NCBI GenBank assembly: GCA_037447655.1 | Contig: JBBHKE010001313.1 | Span: forward strand, 1-64,000 | Direction: 5' to 3' | From: Zygnema cylindricum | Taxonomy: Eukaryota > Streptophyta > Zygnematophyceae > Zygnematales > Zygnemataceae | Length of the DNA stretch: 64,000 nucleotides | In this document: one piece after another, positions 16,560 through 28,145 of the stretch | Layout: every line of letters begins with the position of its first letter | Numbering within the stretch: the first letter of the stretch is position 1 | Position numbers and translations under genes: made by a program | Notes under the pieces: model-generated | What the model saw: only the letters and a program-made list of their open reading frames with translations | The model's database searches: none | Told to the model about the DNA's origin: nothing

Positions 16560-17893
16560 GCGTCCCGTTGAATGTTGCTCATTAGGGAAACTGCATTTGC
16601 CGAAGTATTTTGTCCATCTCGCTGCGGCAATCCACGAACTCATGATAGAGAGCATTGAACCTTCGAAAGAGTTGCTGTTGGTTATCCTCAGATCATCGAT
16701 GTAGCTTTGCAAGTCTTCACATCTTTTTTCCATGAGGCTGGTTCGATGATCCAATGCTGGTAGCCGCCGCCGGGTGATTCGCCACCTCAGTTGTTCGTCT
16801 CCTTCCTTGGGAACGCTCCCGGTTGCTACTGGTTCTGGCCGAGGCAGTTCTTTTACAGCTTCAACCGGTATGTGATTCAAGGAAGACGCAGTCGCTTCCG
16901 GTGGTTCCTTATCTTCTTCCTCCGCTTCACACCGCGGTATGTTTCTCAATTTGAAGGAAACAAGCTTCTTGGCAGCTCAAGCCCGCTGCAACTCGTTCTT
17001 TTGGGCCAATTTGAGTGCTCGCACCTCGGGCGTTACTTCAACCCGTGAGATGATATCATGGAGGCAGACATCTCATAGGTGATATTTTGGAAGAAACCCG
17101 GGGACATCCACCCAATATCGGGTGTGGTCCTCGACCACTTCGACAAACGGCAAGACGTGAGGGTTCAGCTGGATGTAACCCTTATGATTGTTCCCCTGAT
17201 CGTTTGTACACATAAAATTCCACACGGGGTGAAAAGGTATGCCGACAAGAATGTTGAGTGGTTCCCTAGGTTTTCCCGTACGCCACTCTGATGGCCACTC
17301 TGCAAGGTCTTTGTAGAACCGTTTCGCAAAACTGAAGGTGAGGTGGCGGTACTCAGAGTCTATGGATAGAGGAAAAAGATTGTCGCAATTTCTTCTTCAC
17401 TTTCACTCTCTTCCCCCCTTTCCCCTTCTTCTTGTCGGAGGACAAATATGTCATCCTCCCTCCGATACTGCTCCTCCGCTTTTTTCTAGGAGCTCTGCGA
17501 AGACTGCTCATCAGCGGTACTTTCCTTGTTAGGGTCTCTCATCAACTTCAAATCAGAGGCACGTTCCTCTTCCGGTAGAGGTGTTGGTTCCTGCTCTGGT
17601 TCTTCGGCATGTGAGAGCTCGTGATCCTCTTCATCTTCGCGGTCACCCTCTGCGAGTGGGTTATACTCCGGGTCTTGCGAATTTTCAGATCATCCCACTC
17701 CAGCGCTTCCACGTGTATCTTCCTCGCCAAAAACCAGTTCTACCTCTACCCCTTCTTCGATTACTGTTCTACTCCAGTCTGCCTCTGCCATGGCCTCGGC
17801 TGCGGCCAAAAGCCTGTCCCGATAGGGCATATCGTCACTTCCATTCCGCACTTATCTCGTTTTTTTCTGTGGTGGAGAGGATGATGACGACAT
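16560..17893 (-). pseudogene. G1 ORF3, unknown protein, frameshifted
   Basis: Same position and order as G2 ORF3 at 31935-33153. It opens MSSSSSPPQKKTR at 17893 and is then interrupted. It contains FSFAKRFYKD..EWRTGKPREP..NNHKGYIQLNP..PFVEVVEDH around 17060-17390, matching the G2 block residue for residue in many places. Near 16660-16720 there is a coiled-coil-like MEKRCEDLQSYIDDL. I recognise no known domain. It lies downstream of the chromodomain. Confidence 0.6.
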
Positions 17894-18394
17894 GGACATT
17901 ATTATGGTTGAGAATTTGGGTAAATTGATAAGTGCATGCAGGCTGGTAGTATGAAGCGAGAGGTTCTCTAGACTACTGCTACTAGGTTTGTCATTAGGGT
18001 TGATGGTGGCTTAAGTTGGGGGGTTTTTGGGTCTCATCATCAAAGCCTTCCCTACGTCGTAGTGATTGAGGGTATCGCAGCGTTCAAAACGTCGCCAATT
18101 GCGATACCGCGGCGATATCACGGGTTCGACGTTGCCAACATTGCGATTCACAATTTCGCCGTTGCAATCCTCTCTCAGCGCAGCCACGATGCTACGATTC
18201 TTTGACAACGTAGTTACTATTTAGCGATCCCGTGGCTGTGCAGCGTTAGCTTTGCGGTCTTTCGTCGTCGCTGCTCTGTTTTGTTGTAGAGCCCCCAAGA
18301 TGACTGCGACAGTTGTGACACTGCGATTCGTTATTCGTAGGCGTTCGTTATGGCAACCATTCCGGCTAGGCTGAGTGTCCACACTCTGCTTAAA

Positions 18395-19591
18395 TCAGCG
18401 TAGTAGTTCTGAGGCATGAAGATCGTTTTCATCAACCCAAGAATCGTCTTCCGCATTGTAACCTTTCCATAATGAAAAAATAGGTAGTATGCGACCGCCC
18501 TCGTCGTAATTGGCGGGACTACAGAATCTCTTCCACCTCATATTTATCCGTGGTATTTTGAACCAAGGGAAGAGGTGTATGGCCAAACCCATTTGTGAAC
18601 ACTAAATCGGGGTTGTGGAATGGCTTGAGAAGGGACACATGAAAGACATCATTTGTTTTCCATGCTGAACGAATGTCTGTTTTTTAAGCAACCGCATTTA
18701 CTTTGGAGAGTATAGTAAATGGCCTTGTAAATCTCGGTGCCAATTTCGTAGAGAGAGCATGTGGGACGGATAGGTTTGCCATATTCAGCCTTACTATGTC
18801 CCCAACACGAAAGTCAATGTCATTTCGATTAGTGTTGGCTTGAGATTTCTGACGACTCTTCTCTTGCTGGAGGACTGTTGCCGCTTTCTCCAAATTGATA
18901 CGCAACGTTTTGGCAAAGTCCACTGCGGTAGGTGTGCTACAGTCGGTTGCGATCAGATTTTGGGGAATGGTTGGCTATAGTCCGTTGAAAGAAAAGGGTG
19001 TAGCATTAGTGAAAGAATGGACTGCACTGTTGTACGCAACTTCAATCGCCGTCAGAATTTTTGCCCAATCTGTGTGGTGTACCGACACGTAAGCGCGCAA
19101 AGCTTCCTCGAATATCCTATTCACTCTGTTTGTTTGCCCATCCGTCTGAGGGTGATAAGCGGTGGATATAGCCAACTGTGTCCTGCAAATAGCAAATACG
19201 GTCCTCTAGGAGAGCTAACGAATTTTCGGTTGCGTTCGCTCAGAATCTCTTTAGAAAGTCCGTGGTGACCGAATATCTCACGGAAGATGAGATCTACGAC
19301 ATCTCCAGCCGTAGCCGTGGTTTTTGTGGGGAGGAAAGAGGCCATCTTCGTAAGATAGTCGACGACAACAAAAATTGAGTCGTAGCCATCTGGCGTTAAT
19401 GGAAGAGCGACGATAAAGTCCATCGAGATTGCTTCCCAAGGGGCTGATAGTGTTGGAAGGGGGTGCAAGAGTCCTTGTCGACCTAGATCCGTTTTATTCC
19501 TGTTGCAAGAGTCACAAGTTCGGACATACTCCGCAATATCCTTTGTCATACTTGGCCAATAGTACGCTTCGGCAACTCGTGCAGTAGCTTT
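18395..19591 (-). pseudogene. G1 integrase and chromodomain
   Basis: Integrase zinc-binding end (YYWPSMTKDIAEYVRTCDSC, about 19500-19570), core with FIVALPLTPDGYDSIFVVVD (about 19370-19420), [18 protein letters not shown] (about 19120-19175), the ALSTKLAPRFTRPFTILSK C-terminal region, and a chromodomain-like end (KGYNAEDDSWVDENDLHASE, about 18410-18470). At least four frameshifts or stops. Broken at 19591 by the LTR of element C. Confidence 0.85.
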
Positions 19592-19955
19592 TGTTGTTAT
19601 ACAACCACTGTTGTAGGAAGAGAACCAAAAGTAGTAGTGGAAGTACACATGAAAAACAATAGAAACTATCAAAGTACCTACTCAACAACCAACTTTGAAC
19701 AGACACAAAATATGACTCAGATAGCCAAAATGCCTCAAATTTGCCACAGTTATAAACAATACAGTAAACTGATAATTCCCCAATTGGAGCCCAAATGACC
19801 CGGTAAACCATAAGATATGATGTCTGGAAGTTTCCCAAAAATTACCCTTAGAATATCATATTCCCAATACAAGATACTACAAAATTGGCTAAGTCCTAAC
19901 TTATATACTCATAGTGTGTATCTACTGATCTACACTAATTTCGGTAACCATTACT
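19592..19955 (-). mobile_element. C 3' LTR, outer segment
   Basis: Starts TGTTGTTATACAACC and matches 51570-51935. It is cut at 19955 by element D and resumes after 24942. Confidence 0.8.
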
Positions 19956-21165
19956 TGAAACTGTGAGACCTCCATTGGCCCTCAAAGTAAGCAAATCCAA
20001 AAGAAGCTTATCTAGATAGTGTTGACTCCAAGTTGATATAAACTCAAATGACTGACCCCTTGAGAATCACAAACCCATTATAGCTTCACCTTTGTGAAAT
20101 AAGACTTTCTATGTGCTCAATTCCACCACAGAATGCAAAGTTAAAATATGAGTTTTGGACACATTCACCCACTTTGACTTTCCCACTCAATAAGTGCCAC
20201 CTTGGCAAGCAAAAACTCTGACCGACTACATCTTTGTGTAGCCTGGACTCCCTTGAGTCTGCAGCAAAAAGAATCACTGAAAATGGTCAAGTAAATTGAT
20301 AGATATGGCTGGCCAAAGTTTGCGTTTTATACAAGATGCTCTTTGGGAGAGGCGGCTTCCTACCTAGAATATTCTAAGTCCTATTCCCTCTCTAACACCC
20401 CTTCTAATGAAGTACGGCGCCAATCACAAGACTGTGCCGTATAGAAAAGTACAGGCGCCGGTGTACTTTTTGTACCGCAGATGTACGACAGACCATAAAA
20501 GTGACATCTGTCACATCCGAGCTTGTTCTCTTACACTCCGGAAATTCCGCAACCACGTACGATGTCGCCACGTGTCATCTGGAGTGGCGACGTCCGAAAA
20601 CGCCAAGGCGGCCTTTCCGGAATCCAGGCTTGCACCACGGCCGTCGATTTCACATCGCATTTTTATCCAGACCGTCGAAACAAATGTCCGTAACATTTCT
20701 TTCGTGCGGCATAAAAGGTAGAGCGCATTCTATACCGAATCTGTGTACTCCCTTTCGAGTTACATACTCACTAAATCATGTCCCTGTCAATTTATCTTCA
20801 CACAAACTGACTCATATTCAGAACACCTTTTCTTGCGCAGACTGCTATGACTGCTATGACAGCTATGACTGCTATGACTGCTATGATCTGTCAACGCAGC
20901 TGTGATATTAGAGCAGCGCAGCTGCGATGTCAGATCAGAGCACCATAGCAGCACAGCAACAAGTGTAGAGTGCTCAAGGTTTCTAGCTGTGATGTCAGAC
21001 TTAGCGCAGCATGGCAACATAGCAGCAAGATATAGAGAGAACTTAAGGTTTCCAAAACAACACAAGTATGGGGACTAGAGAGTGGAGCGAGAAGCACACT
21101 GCCTTTGTTTTATTTCTTCCTTTTATTTTTCCTATTAGAACCTAGAAAATACATAACTTTCAACA
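19956..21165 (-). mobile_element. D 3' LTR
   Basis: TG...CA ended. It has the GTAC cluster with CCAAT (20410-20490) and leader hairpins including the TGCCA-AGG-TGGCA pair near 20190-20215, CTACA..TGTAG (20227-20242) and GACTC..GAGTC (20247-20260). Confidence 0.85.
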
Positions 21166-21405
21166 CTCTCCTTATTTTCTAGTCTATTTTTTCTGCAAAA
21201 ATATTTTCCTTCTTTTCTTTTTCTTCTTTCTTTTCTTCTCATAAAGCTTTAAGTAAATAGCCTTGTATTTAAAGAGGTGTAATGTATGAGTCGAAATAAT
21301 TATTGCATCTTGTTGATCACTCATGTTATTTCGCATGCCAATTTTTATAAATCCGAGCAAAGATATTATCCACCTCATCTCTTTTCCATCCACACACAAA
21401 CCGAT

Positions 21406-23064
21406 TTACCACTCGCAATCCAAACAGCCAGCCCCATCTCCAATCTGCAACATACACCCAAATGCTAACCCTTTTACAGGCACACCTTTATAGATGGCAT
21501 CACTCCCATTAGTGATGTCAAAACCATTACCCCCCAAATTTACCCTTAAATCAAGAGTCCCCACTAAGTTCCTCATAAAAACTACATCTTTCGAACTTAT
21601 ATTTCTATCCATGATAAGTACGTCATTTTCTAAACTTTCCTCAATCTCTCCCATGGAATTCTTTCCAGAATCACTTTCTAATTTTATTCCCAAAAAAAAT
21701 TTCTGCTCCCCTAAACCTTTCATTAAATATTTTATTTCTCCCCTTTCCTTTAGAGCCCCCTCTAGATTTACTTCTCCCTTTTCCTCGGAATCAATTGAAG
21801 CCACTCTTTCCGACCAATTTTCAGTTTCCAAAATATCTATGAAACTATCCTCAATATTTTGAACTCCCTCAAGTATCCCCTCTCTCTTTACTTCCCTTAT
21901 ACCTCCAAAAGCACACTGTTGCTTCCATGGAATGTCTGTGTGTTTTTCTCTCTTCCCCATACTACTAATCCGGAGAAGCTCCAACATATCTTCATCTTCT
22001 TTCTCCTCTTCCCTTTCTTCCTCCTCATCCTCATTCCAACTTCTAAGTTCCTCTAAACTAGGGCATTTCTCCATATAATGACCCGGTTCCCTACAAAAGA
22101 AAAAAACCCCCTTTTTCAAAGCTCCCCTTTTTTTTCCTCTCCCTCTCTTTCCACCTAAGTTCCGATAAGGTTTACCTTTGTCTTTCTTCCTCTCATCACG
22201 CTTCCGCTCGTCACCACCGTACCTCTCATCACGCTTCCGCCAATCACCACCAACTGTAAATGCATTCACCCTTTCACTTCCCCTACGAAGCTCCAAAGTG
22301 CTTTCCCTCACAAGAATTATCCCCATGGTAAAGCTCCAAGTCCAGGAGGAGCCATCCATTGCCTGCATATGACAAATGATATTTTCGTACTCATCAAGGA
22401 GTTTTATGAGTAGTGTATTAATCTTCCTCTCCTCAGATTCTACATATCCCGCACTAGGAAGCTCAACATATAGCGCAGCAATATCATTGCAAAACTCTAT
22501 CATGCTACCGCCTTTATAAACATAGGCATCTATTTCTTGGTTTACTAATTGCTGCCTCTGAATAGTCTCACTCTTATAAATCTGACTTAGTGCTTCCCAT
22601 ATCTCTGAAGACTTCATTAAGTTTATAAGAGTGATAGCTATGGACTTAGACACGTTTCTAAGTATGAGATGCTTTGCTATAGTGTTTTTGTATTCTCATA
22701 TTTTTTTGTCATTTTCTTCAGTTTTAATCCCTACAAGTTGAACCATAGTCGAGAGCTTAGCTCCCCTCACCATCGGTGTTCCTCTTCCCTTCTCCCATTT
22801 TTCCCCTTCCATGGCAATGATTTTCCCTTCACTTTCCTTTACATCTAAACTCCGGTTGATTTTCTCAGCAGCCCCAGATGATTCTCCATAGTGAGTTCCT
22901 CCAAAGCCCGCTGGAGGACACCTCACTTGTCCCGAAACAATTCCCCATAAGTGTTTCTCGAAAAGCAATCCCTCCATCATAAATCCCCAATAAGTGAAGC
23001 CTAATCCATCAAACATAGGCACCCTAGATGGTGGGCCCATAACTTGAAACTTTAAGACCTCCAT
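21406..23064 (-). pseudogene. D Gag with in-frame RT/RNase H remnants, one stop
   Basis: Two open stretches (22696-23064 and 21406-22653) are in the same frame, separated by a TGA where relatives have TGG (Trp) at about 22697. The first Met is inside the LTR; VMGPPSRVPMFDG overlaps the primer site. Domains: UBN2 Gag (QEIDAYVYKGGSMIEFCND), basic RGRGKKRG, knuckle CREPGHYMEKC missing its first Cys (FFFCREP), and an acidic run. After that come in-frame scraps: GEQKFFLGIKLESD (RT region GEAKYILGIQVERD) and LVGTLDLRVNLGGNGFDITN (RNase H region). So deletions joined Gag to the RNase H end without losing frame. Confidence 0.8.
23030..23044 (-). other. D primer-binding site (half tRNA-iMet)
   Basis: Plus strand GGTGGGCCCATAACT, directly at the LTR edge. 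It matches the plant initiator tRNA-Met anticodon arm (GGTGGGCCCATAACC) in 14 of 15. Confidence 0.7.
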
Positions 23065-24937
23065 TGGCCCTCAAAGTAAGCAGATCCAAAAGAAGCTTAT
23101 CTAGATAGTGCCGACTACAAGTTGATATAAACTCAAATGAGTGACCCCTTGACAATCACAAACCCATTATAGCTTCACCCCTGTGAAATAAGACTTTATG
23201 TGTGCTGACTTCCACCACAGATTGCAAAGTTAGAATATGAGTTTTGGACACATTCACCCACTTTGAATTTCCCACTCAATAAGTGCCACCCTGGCAAGCA
23301 AAAACTTTGACCGACTACACCTTTATGTAGCCTGGACTCCCTTGAGTCCGCAGCAAAAAGAATCACTGAAAATGGTCAAGTAAATTGAAAGATATGGCTG
23401 GCCAAAGTTTGCCTTTTATACAAGATGCTCTCTGGAAGAGGCGGCTACCTACCCAAAATATTCTAAGTCCTCTTCCCTCTCTAACACCCCTTCTAATGAA
23501 GTACGGCGCCAATCAGAAGACTGTACCGTACAAAAAAGTACAAGCGCCGGTGTACTTTTTGTACAGCAGATGTACGACAGGCCATACAGATGACATCTGT
23601 CACATTCGAGCTTGTTGTCTTGCACTCCGGAAATTTTGCAACCACGTACAATGTCGCCACGTGTCATCTGTTGTTCTGAGACAAGTGTTGGTACTGAAGA
23701 TGAAGAAGATGCAGCAGTAGTCATCGTAGAACAAATTAAGAGAGGAAGCTTCCACAAATACCGATGGCTGAACAGCAACTTTGACAGACTATAACTTTCA
23801 GAAAAACGCTCCAAACGTCCTGAAAATTTGCCACAATGTAGATAACATTCAAAGGAACACACACACAAAATTTCAATCAATTCCGCTCACAAATATGTGA
23901 GATATGTAGAAATGAAATTACATAAAACTGAGTGTACAGTTTTCATATCATTTGTTCCTAAAAATCAAATTCACTAAGTCCTACTTTTATACACCGAAAC
24001 TACACTAAGCTGTACGGAGGCATTCCAGCCGTACATCTAGCATTCTATCACAAATATTTACACCGAAGTTCAGACAACGTAAAGTGATAATGATCTAGTC
24101 ACGCCTCGTCACTATTTGTTGGCGGCAGCTGTCAGCGGTCCGATTAGAGGATTTGGCACCGTAGAATTGACTTCACGAAGTCCACTGGTCCTGCCGAATT
24201 TCCGTACGTCCACGGAAGACATACTCACGCATTCTCCCAAGTGACGACACGTGTCCCAAGTGTGAATGAACCGTGAACTCCCAACTTCAATGTCACACTA
24301 ATTTCGGTAAGTACTGAACCGAACTCAACCAAAAATAGCTTAAGTCCTGAACAGCTCTCTCTCACAGCTGAGGCATAAAGAGGACTAAAGCTTTCTAAAA
24401 ACAACATCATCTGGGGTGGCGGCGTCCCAAAACGCCAAGGCGGCCTTTCCGGAATCCAGGCTTGCACCACGGCCGTCGATTTCACATCGCATTTTTATCC
24501 AGACCGTCGAAACAAATGTCCGTAACATTTCTTTCGTGCGGCATAAAAGGTAGAGCGCATTCTATGCAAAATATTCCCTCCTAGTAGTTAAATGGAATCT
24601 TTGCCGTGTATTTATTTAAATTCCTATCGTACCCTATATGTCCTAGCACTAATCCTAGTCTACAAGATAAAAGTTGTAACCTACCGGTCAATGTAACAGA
24701 CGTTAGGTACCAGGATCAAATCCCGAAGCCAGCGGTCATTTAAGTACAGACTAAGTAGTAGCCTATTTTCTGTCACCTTAGACAGCATAGGCAGCCATGG
24801 TTCTAGCTCTCTCTCCAGTCTTCAATGACTACAAGAAGTATGGGGACTGGAGAGTGGAGCGAGAATTAGATTGCCTTTACTTTATTTCTTTCTTTTATTT
24901 TTCCTATAAAGACCTAGAAAATACATAACTTTCAACA
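23045..24937 (-). mobile_element. D 5' LTR with solo B LTR inside
   Basis: D LTR halves 23045-23668 and 24412-24937 flank the B solo LTR. The sequence around the break (CCACGTGTCATCTGG.GTGGCG) is uninterrupted in the other D LTR near 20570. Confidence 0.85.
23669..24406 (-). mobile_element. solo LTR of Copia family B
   Basis: 738 bp, TGTTGTT...AACAACA termini, flanked by a perfect TCATC duplication (23664-23668 and 24407-24411). It is nearly identical to the B 5' LTR at 46087-46815. This is the expected product of LTR-LTR recombination of a full B element. Confidence 0.93.
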
Positions 24938-24942
24938 TTACT

Positions 24943-25378
24943 ATGGTTATTATCCTGACTAATGACAACGCATCCTACCTGTACGTCACTGTACCTCAAA
25001 ACCCTAATTATTACTTTCTAAAAACCTGCTTAAGGGAACACTATTTTTTATTACAATATAATACAAAACAATGTTATTCAGATATTTCCAGATTTTGAAC
25101 CGTACACAAAACATTCCAACCATACACAAAATGTTCCAAATGCTTAGTCAGCGAGAGTCGCTAAAATCCAGCCGAATGTGGCCGTGTAGTACCAAGCACT
25201 TGAGTGCTTTGTCACTTATGGTCCCACACGAATCACGCTTGTGGTCCCTCGTGAATCACGCTTGTGGTCCCAAGTGAATCACGTCCATTGGAACAAATTC
25301 AATCGACGATGGTACTGTCAAACTGTACCATTTATTTCCGGAATACCTTGAGCATGCCGTTTGTCTCCTCACGGTACT
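24943..25378 (-). mobile_element. C 3' LTR, inner segment
   Basis: Continues the C LTR after D (matches 51941-52380 with divergence) and is cut by element A1 at 25378. Confidence 0.75.
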
Positions 25379-26427
25379 TGAAACACTGAGACCTCCATAA
25401 GTCCTCAGAGTGGACAGCTTCCAAGAAGCCTCTAGGATAATCCTGACCCCTTTGTGTTTAAGAAAAAATAAATGCCACCCTGGCAGACAAAAACTCAGAC
25501 CAACTTCACCCCTGTGAAGGCAAGACTCCCCTGAGTCGATAGCAAAAAGAATCTCTGAATTTGCTCCCCTGAGCAGTAAGTTATGGAGGGTCAAAGTTGA
25601 CCTTTTGTACAGAAGCTCTCTGGGAGAGGGGGTCATATCTTCTAATTTTTCTAAGTCCTATCTCTCTCACAGACTCTATCTACTGATGTACGGAACCAAT
25701 CAGAATTGAGTTTTGTACGCAAAAGTACAGCCGCCGGTGTACTTTATGTACAGACATTGTACGATATGGCCAAAATGTCGACGCATGTCAAATCCGGATT
25801 CGGTGCCATAATCTCCGGAGATTCCACAATCCAACGGAATTTCGCCACGCGTCATCCGATGTGGCGATGGCCACAAACCGCCGAAATCTTCCTCCGCGAT
25901 CTCGGCGCTAATCGCGGCCATCCGATTAAATTCGACTTTAATCGTAGCCGTAATAAATACATGCGCGGTATTTGTTTCATTTACGAAACAAATGCGCGGT
26001 ACTGATTTTTGTGCGTACCGTAAGTCGTACATTATATATTACTGGATCTATGTATCCCGTAATTCATTTCAGTTAAATGGTTTATCGCACGTATACATAT
26101 TTAAATAACTATCAAACTATATGCTACGTAACACTACCGCTAGACTTAACGGCTAAGGCTACCGGCTATATCCTATCTGCCGTCCGGAAGGTACAAGGAT
26201 CAAATCCTGCCGCCGGCACATACCTTTTAATTAAATAAATAAACCCTAATATAAAATTCCCGTAAACCTCAGGATAGCCAAGGTAGCCATGGCTCTAGCT
26301 TCCTCTCCAATTTCTCAGTGACTGCGACAAGTTTGAGAGTTGGAGAGAGAAGTTAGAGATAGACTTCCTCGACTTCTATATTTCTTTTCAGACCTAGAAA
26401 ATACTAATAAAACCATTAGTTTCTACA
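25379..26427 (-). mobile_element. A1 3' LTR
   Basis: Same length as the partner LTR with only scattered differences (for example in the U5 region at 25384 and 25465). A polypurine tract (complement of CTCCCCTTATTTT) adjoins at 26428. Confidence 0.92.
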
Positions 26428-26440
26428 CTCCCCTTATTTT

Positions 26441-27790
26441 CTAGTCAATCTTTAATTTCAGACCACACTTCTCCCTGCAAATAATTAACTTAGGGGAAGG
26501 CACAGGTTTGGTCATCATATCTGCTACCATTTCACTATCTAGTCTGTACTCTAAACTGATTATTTTGTTTTCTACTTTCTCTCTAACAAAGCTGAGTCTG
26601 ATGTCCATGTGTTTGGCTTTAAAATGGTGTTTAGGATTGGCAGAAATAGCGATTGCTGCTTGATTATCACAAAATATTTTCTGCACACCACTCTTAAGGT
26701 GACCAAGCTCACCAAGCAAAGACTTGACCCACATCAATTCTTTTACAGCAGAGCAAGAGGCCATATACTCAGCCTCCATGGTGGACTGAGCAATAACCTT
26801 TTGCTGTTTGCTACTCCAACAGCAAGCCCCATCACCCACATATAATACATATCCAAAAGTACATCTCCTCATCGGAGCATCACCATAACTAGCATCACTC
26901 CAAGTAGTGATGTCAGTATTCTCCCCACCCAAATGCAACCATAGATCTCTAGTTCCTACCAAGTATTTAAGGACTCTCTTAGCTGCCTCCCAATCCTTCT
27001 TAGTGGGAGCATTTAGACTTCTACTCAGCACTCCTACAGCTGCAGCTAAATCTGGCCGGGTACAATTCATAAAATAGATTAGCCTTCCTACTACTTGCCT
27101 GTAAGGAATAGTCTGCATAAACTTCTGTTCATCAGGAGATAATTCCTCGTCTAAGACTATGACTCCTTCTTCCTCACTCCCCTCACTTCCCTTCTTCAAC
27201 TCCATTAGAGTTGTACAACTACTAGCTTTATCCATTTGAAATTTTTCAAGCATGTTCCCTATTGCTTCCTTTTGAGTCAATCTTATAATTTTTCTTTTTC
27301 GGTCTCTCTCTACTTGAATTCCCAAAATATATTTTGCTTCCCCCATATCCTTCATTTCAAATCTCCCCTTAAGATCGGTTTTCAGTTTATTAATTTTTTC
27401 TATTGATTTACTTAAAAGAAGCATATCATCAACATAAATTGCAATAAATATAAAACCTTCCTCATCTTCGAAAACATAGATTGAGTGATCTGAGCTGATC
27501 CGAATATATCCTAGACCGGTAAGAAACTCATCAAGCTTCTTATTCCACTGTCGAGGCGCCTGTTTCAAACCATAAAGAGATTTAATCAGCCGGCATACCT
27601 TACTCTCCTCTCCTACTTCCACAAACCCTTTCGGGTTGTCGCATGAAGATCTCCTCTTCCAATTCTCCATGCAAAAAGGCTGTTTTGATGTCCATCTGGT
27701 GCACTTCCATGTCTCCCGCTGCTGCCAGGCTGAGAAGTATGCGGACAGAGGGAAATCTGACCACCGGGGCAAAGGTTTCCTTGTAGTCAA
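26441..27790 (-). CDS. A1 reverse transcriptase and RNase H
   Basis: A 449-codon open stretch. [22 protein letters not shown], then AIYVDDMLLLSKS with the YVDD catalytic box (about 27415-27445), then GEAKYILGIQVERD and LIYFMNCTRPDLAAAVGVLS. RNase H: TTWSDASYGDAP, QQKVIAQSTMEAEYMA (D and E catalytic residues), and an end near KHHFKAKHMDIRLSFVREKV. It would copy element RNA into cDNA in virus-like particles. It is out of frame with the preceding RT start because of one extra base near 27635. The first ~40 residues printed in this frame are therefore not element protein. Confidence 0.9.
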   Translation of the reverse strand: MTTRKPLPRWSDFPLSAYFSAWQQRETWKCTRWTSKQPFCMENWKRRSSCDNPKGFVEVGEESKVCRLIKSLYGLKQAPRQWNKKLDEFLTGLGYIRISSDHSIYVFEDEEGFIFIAIYVDDMLLLSKSIEKINKLKTDLKGRFEMKDMGEAKYILGIQVERDRKRKIIRLTQKEAIGNMLEKFQMDKASSCTTLMELKKGSEGSEEEGVIVLDEELSPDEQKFMQTIPYRQVVGRLIYFMNCTRPDLAAAVGVLSRSLNAPTKKDWEAAKRVLKYLVGTRDLWLHLGGENTDITTWSDASYGDAPMRRCTFGYVLYVGDGACCWSSKQQKVIAQSTMEAEYMASCSAVKELMWVKSLLGELGHLKSGVQKIFCDNQAAIAISANPKHHFKAKHMDIRLSFVREKVENKIISLEYRLDSEMVADMMTKPVPSPKLIICREKCGLKLKID

Positions 27791-28143
27791 TTCCTTCCTT
27801 TTGTGTAAATCCCTTTGCCACTAATCTGGCCTTGTAGCGCTCGATTGTGTTATCTGTGTTTAGTTTTAATTTAAAAACCCACTTACAACCGATTGGTTTT
27901 TGGTTAGGTGGACAGTCCACCAGCTCCGAAGTATCGGCTGCCATGATTGAAGCCATCTCCTCATTGATGGCTGTCTTCCACCGGTTTCTTTTTGGACAAG
28001 TCATTGCCTCTCCATAAGTTTGAGGTTCATCTTGATGAGATAGTTTAGTTACCTTGTTATTAACCTGTTTTTCTTGCAATCTTTTGCTACTTCTCCTCCC
28101 CCTCTCAAAATCTGAGGCTGGAATAGATGGTTCTCGTGGATTT
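27600..28143 (-). pseudogene. A1 RT N-terminal part, frameshifted
   Basis: Starts after a TGA (28143-28146 area; the A2 copy has CGA) and carries the Copia RT opening: [60 protein letters not shown]. It then shifts frame at MRQPE relative to A2 MKQPEGFVEEGEE. Confidence 0.88.
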
Positions 28144-28145
28144 TT

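Larger units (their letters stand above)
19956..24937 (-). mobile_element. non-autonomous Copia element D (Gag-only)
   Basis: LTRs at 19956-21165 and 23045-24937 (the second enlarged by a solo B LTR). Target-site duplication TTACT lies at 19951-19955 and 24938-24942. The internal region is only about 1.9 kb: a Gag reading frame fused to scraps of RT and RNase H, with no protease, integrase or complete RT. Primer site GGTGGGCCCATAACT (minus complement) at 23030-23044. Such an element would need enzymes from a relative such as family A. Confidence 0.85.

Noticed and set aside
25706-26005. Recurring ORFs of 70-110 codons in both strands of the A and D LTRs
   Set aside because: They lie in LTR promoter sequence, occur because copies are near-identical, and show no coding pattern between copies.
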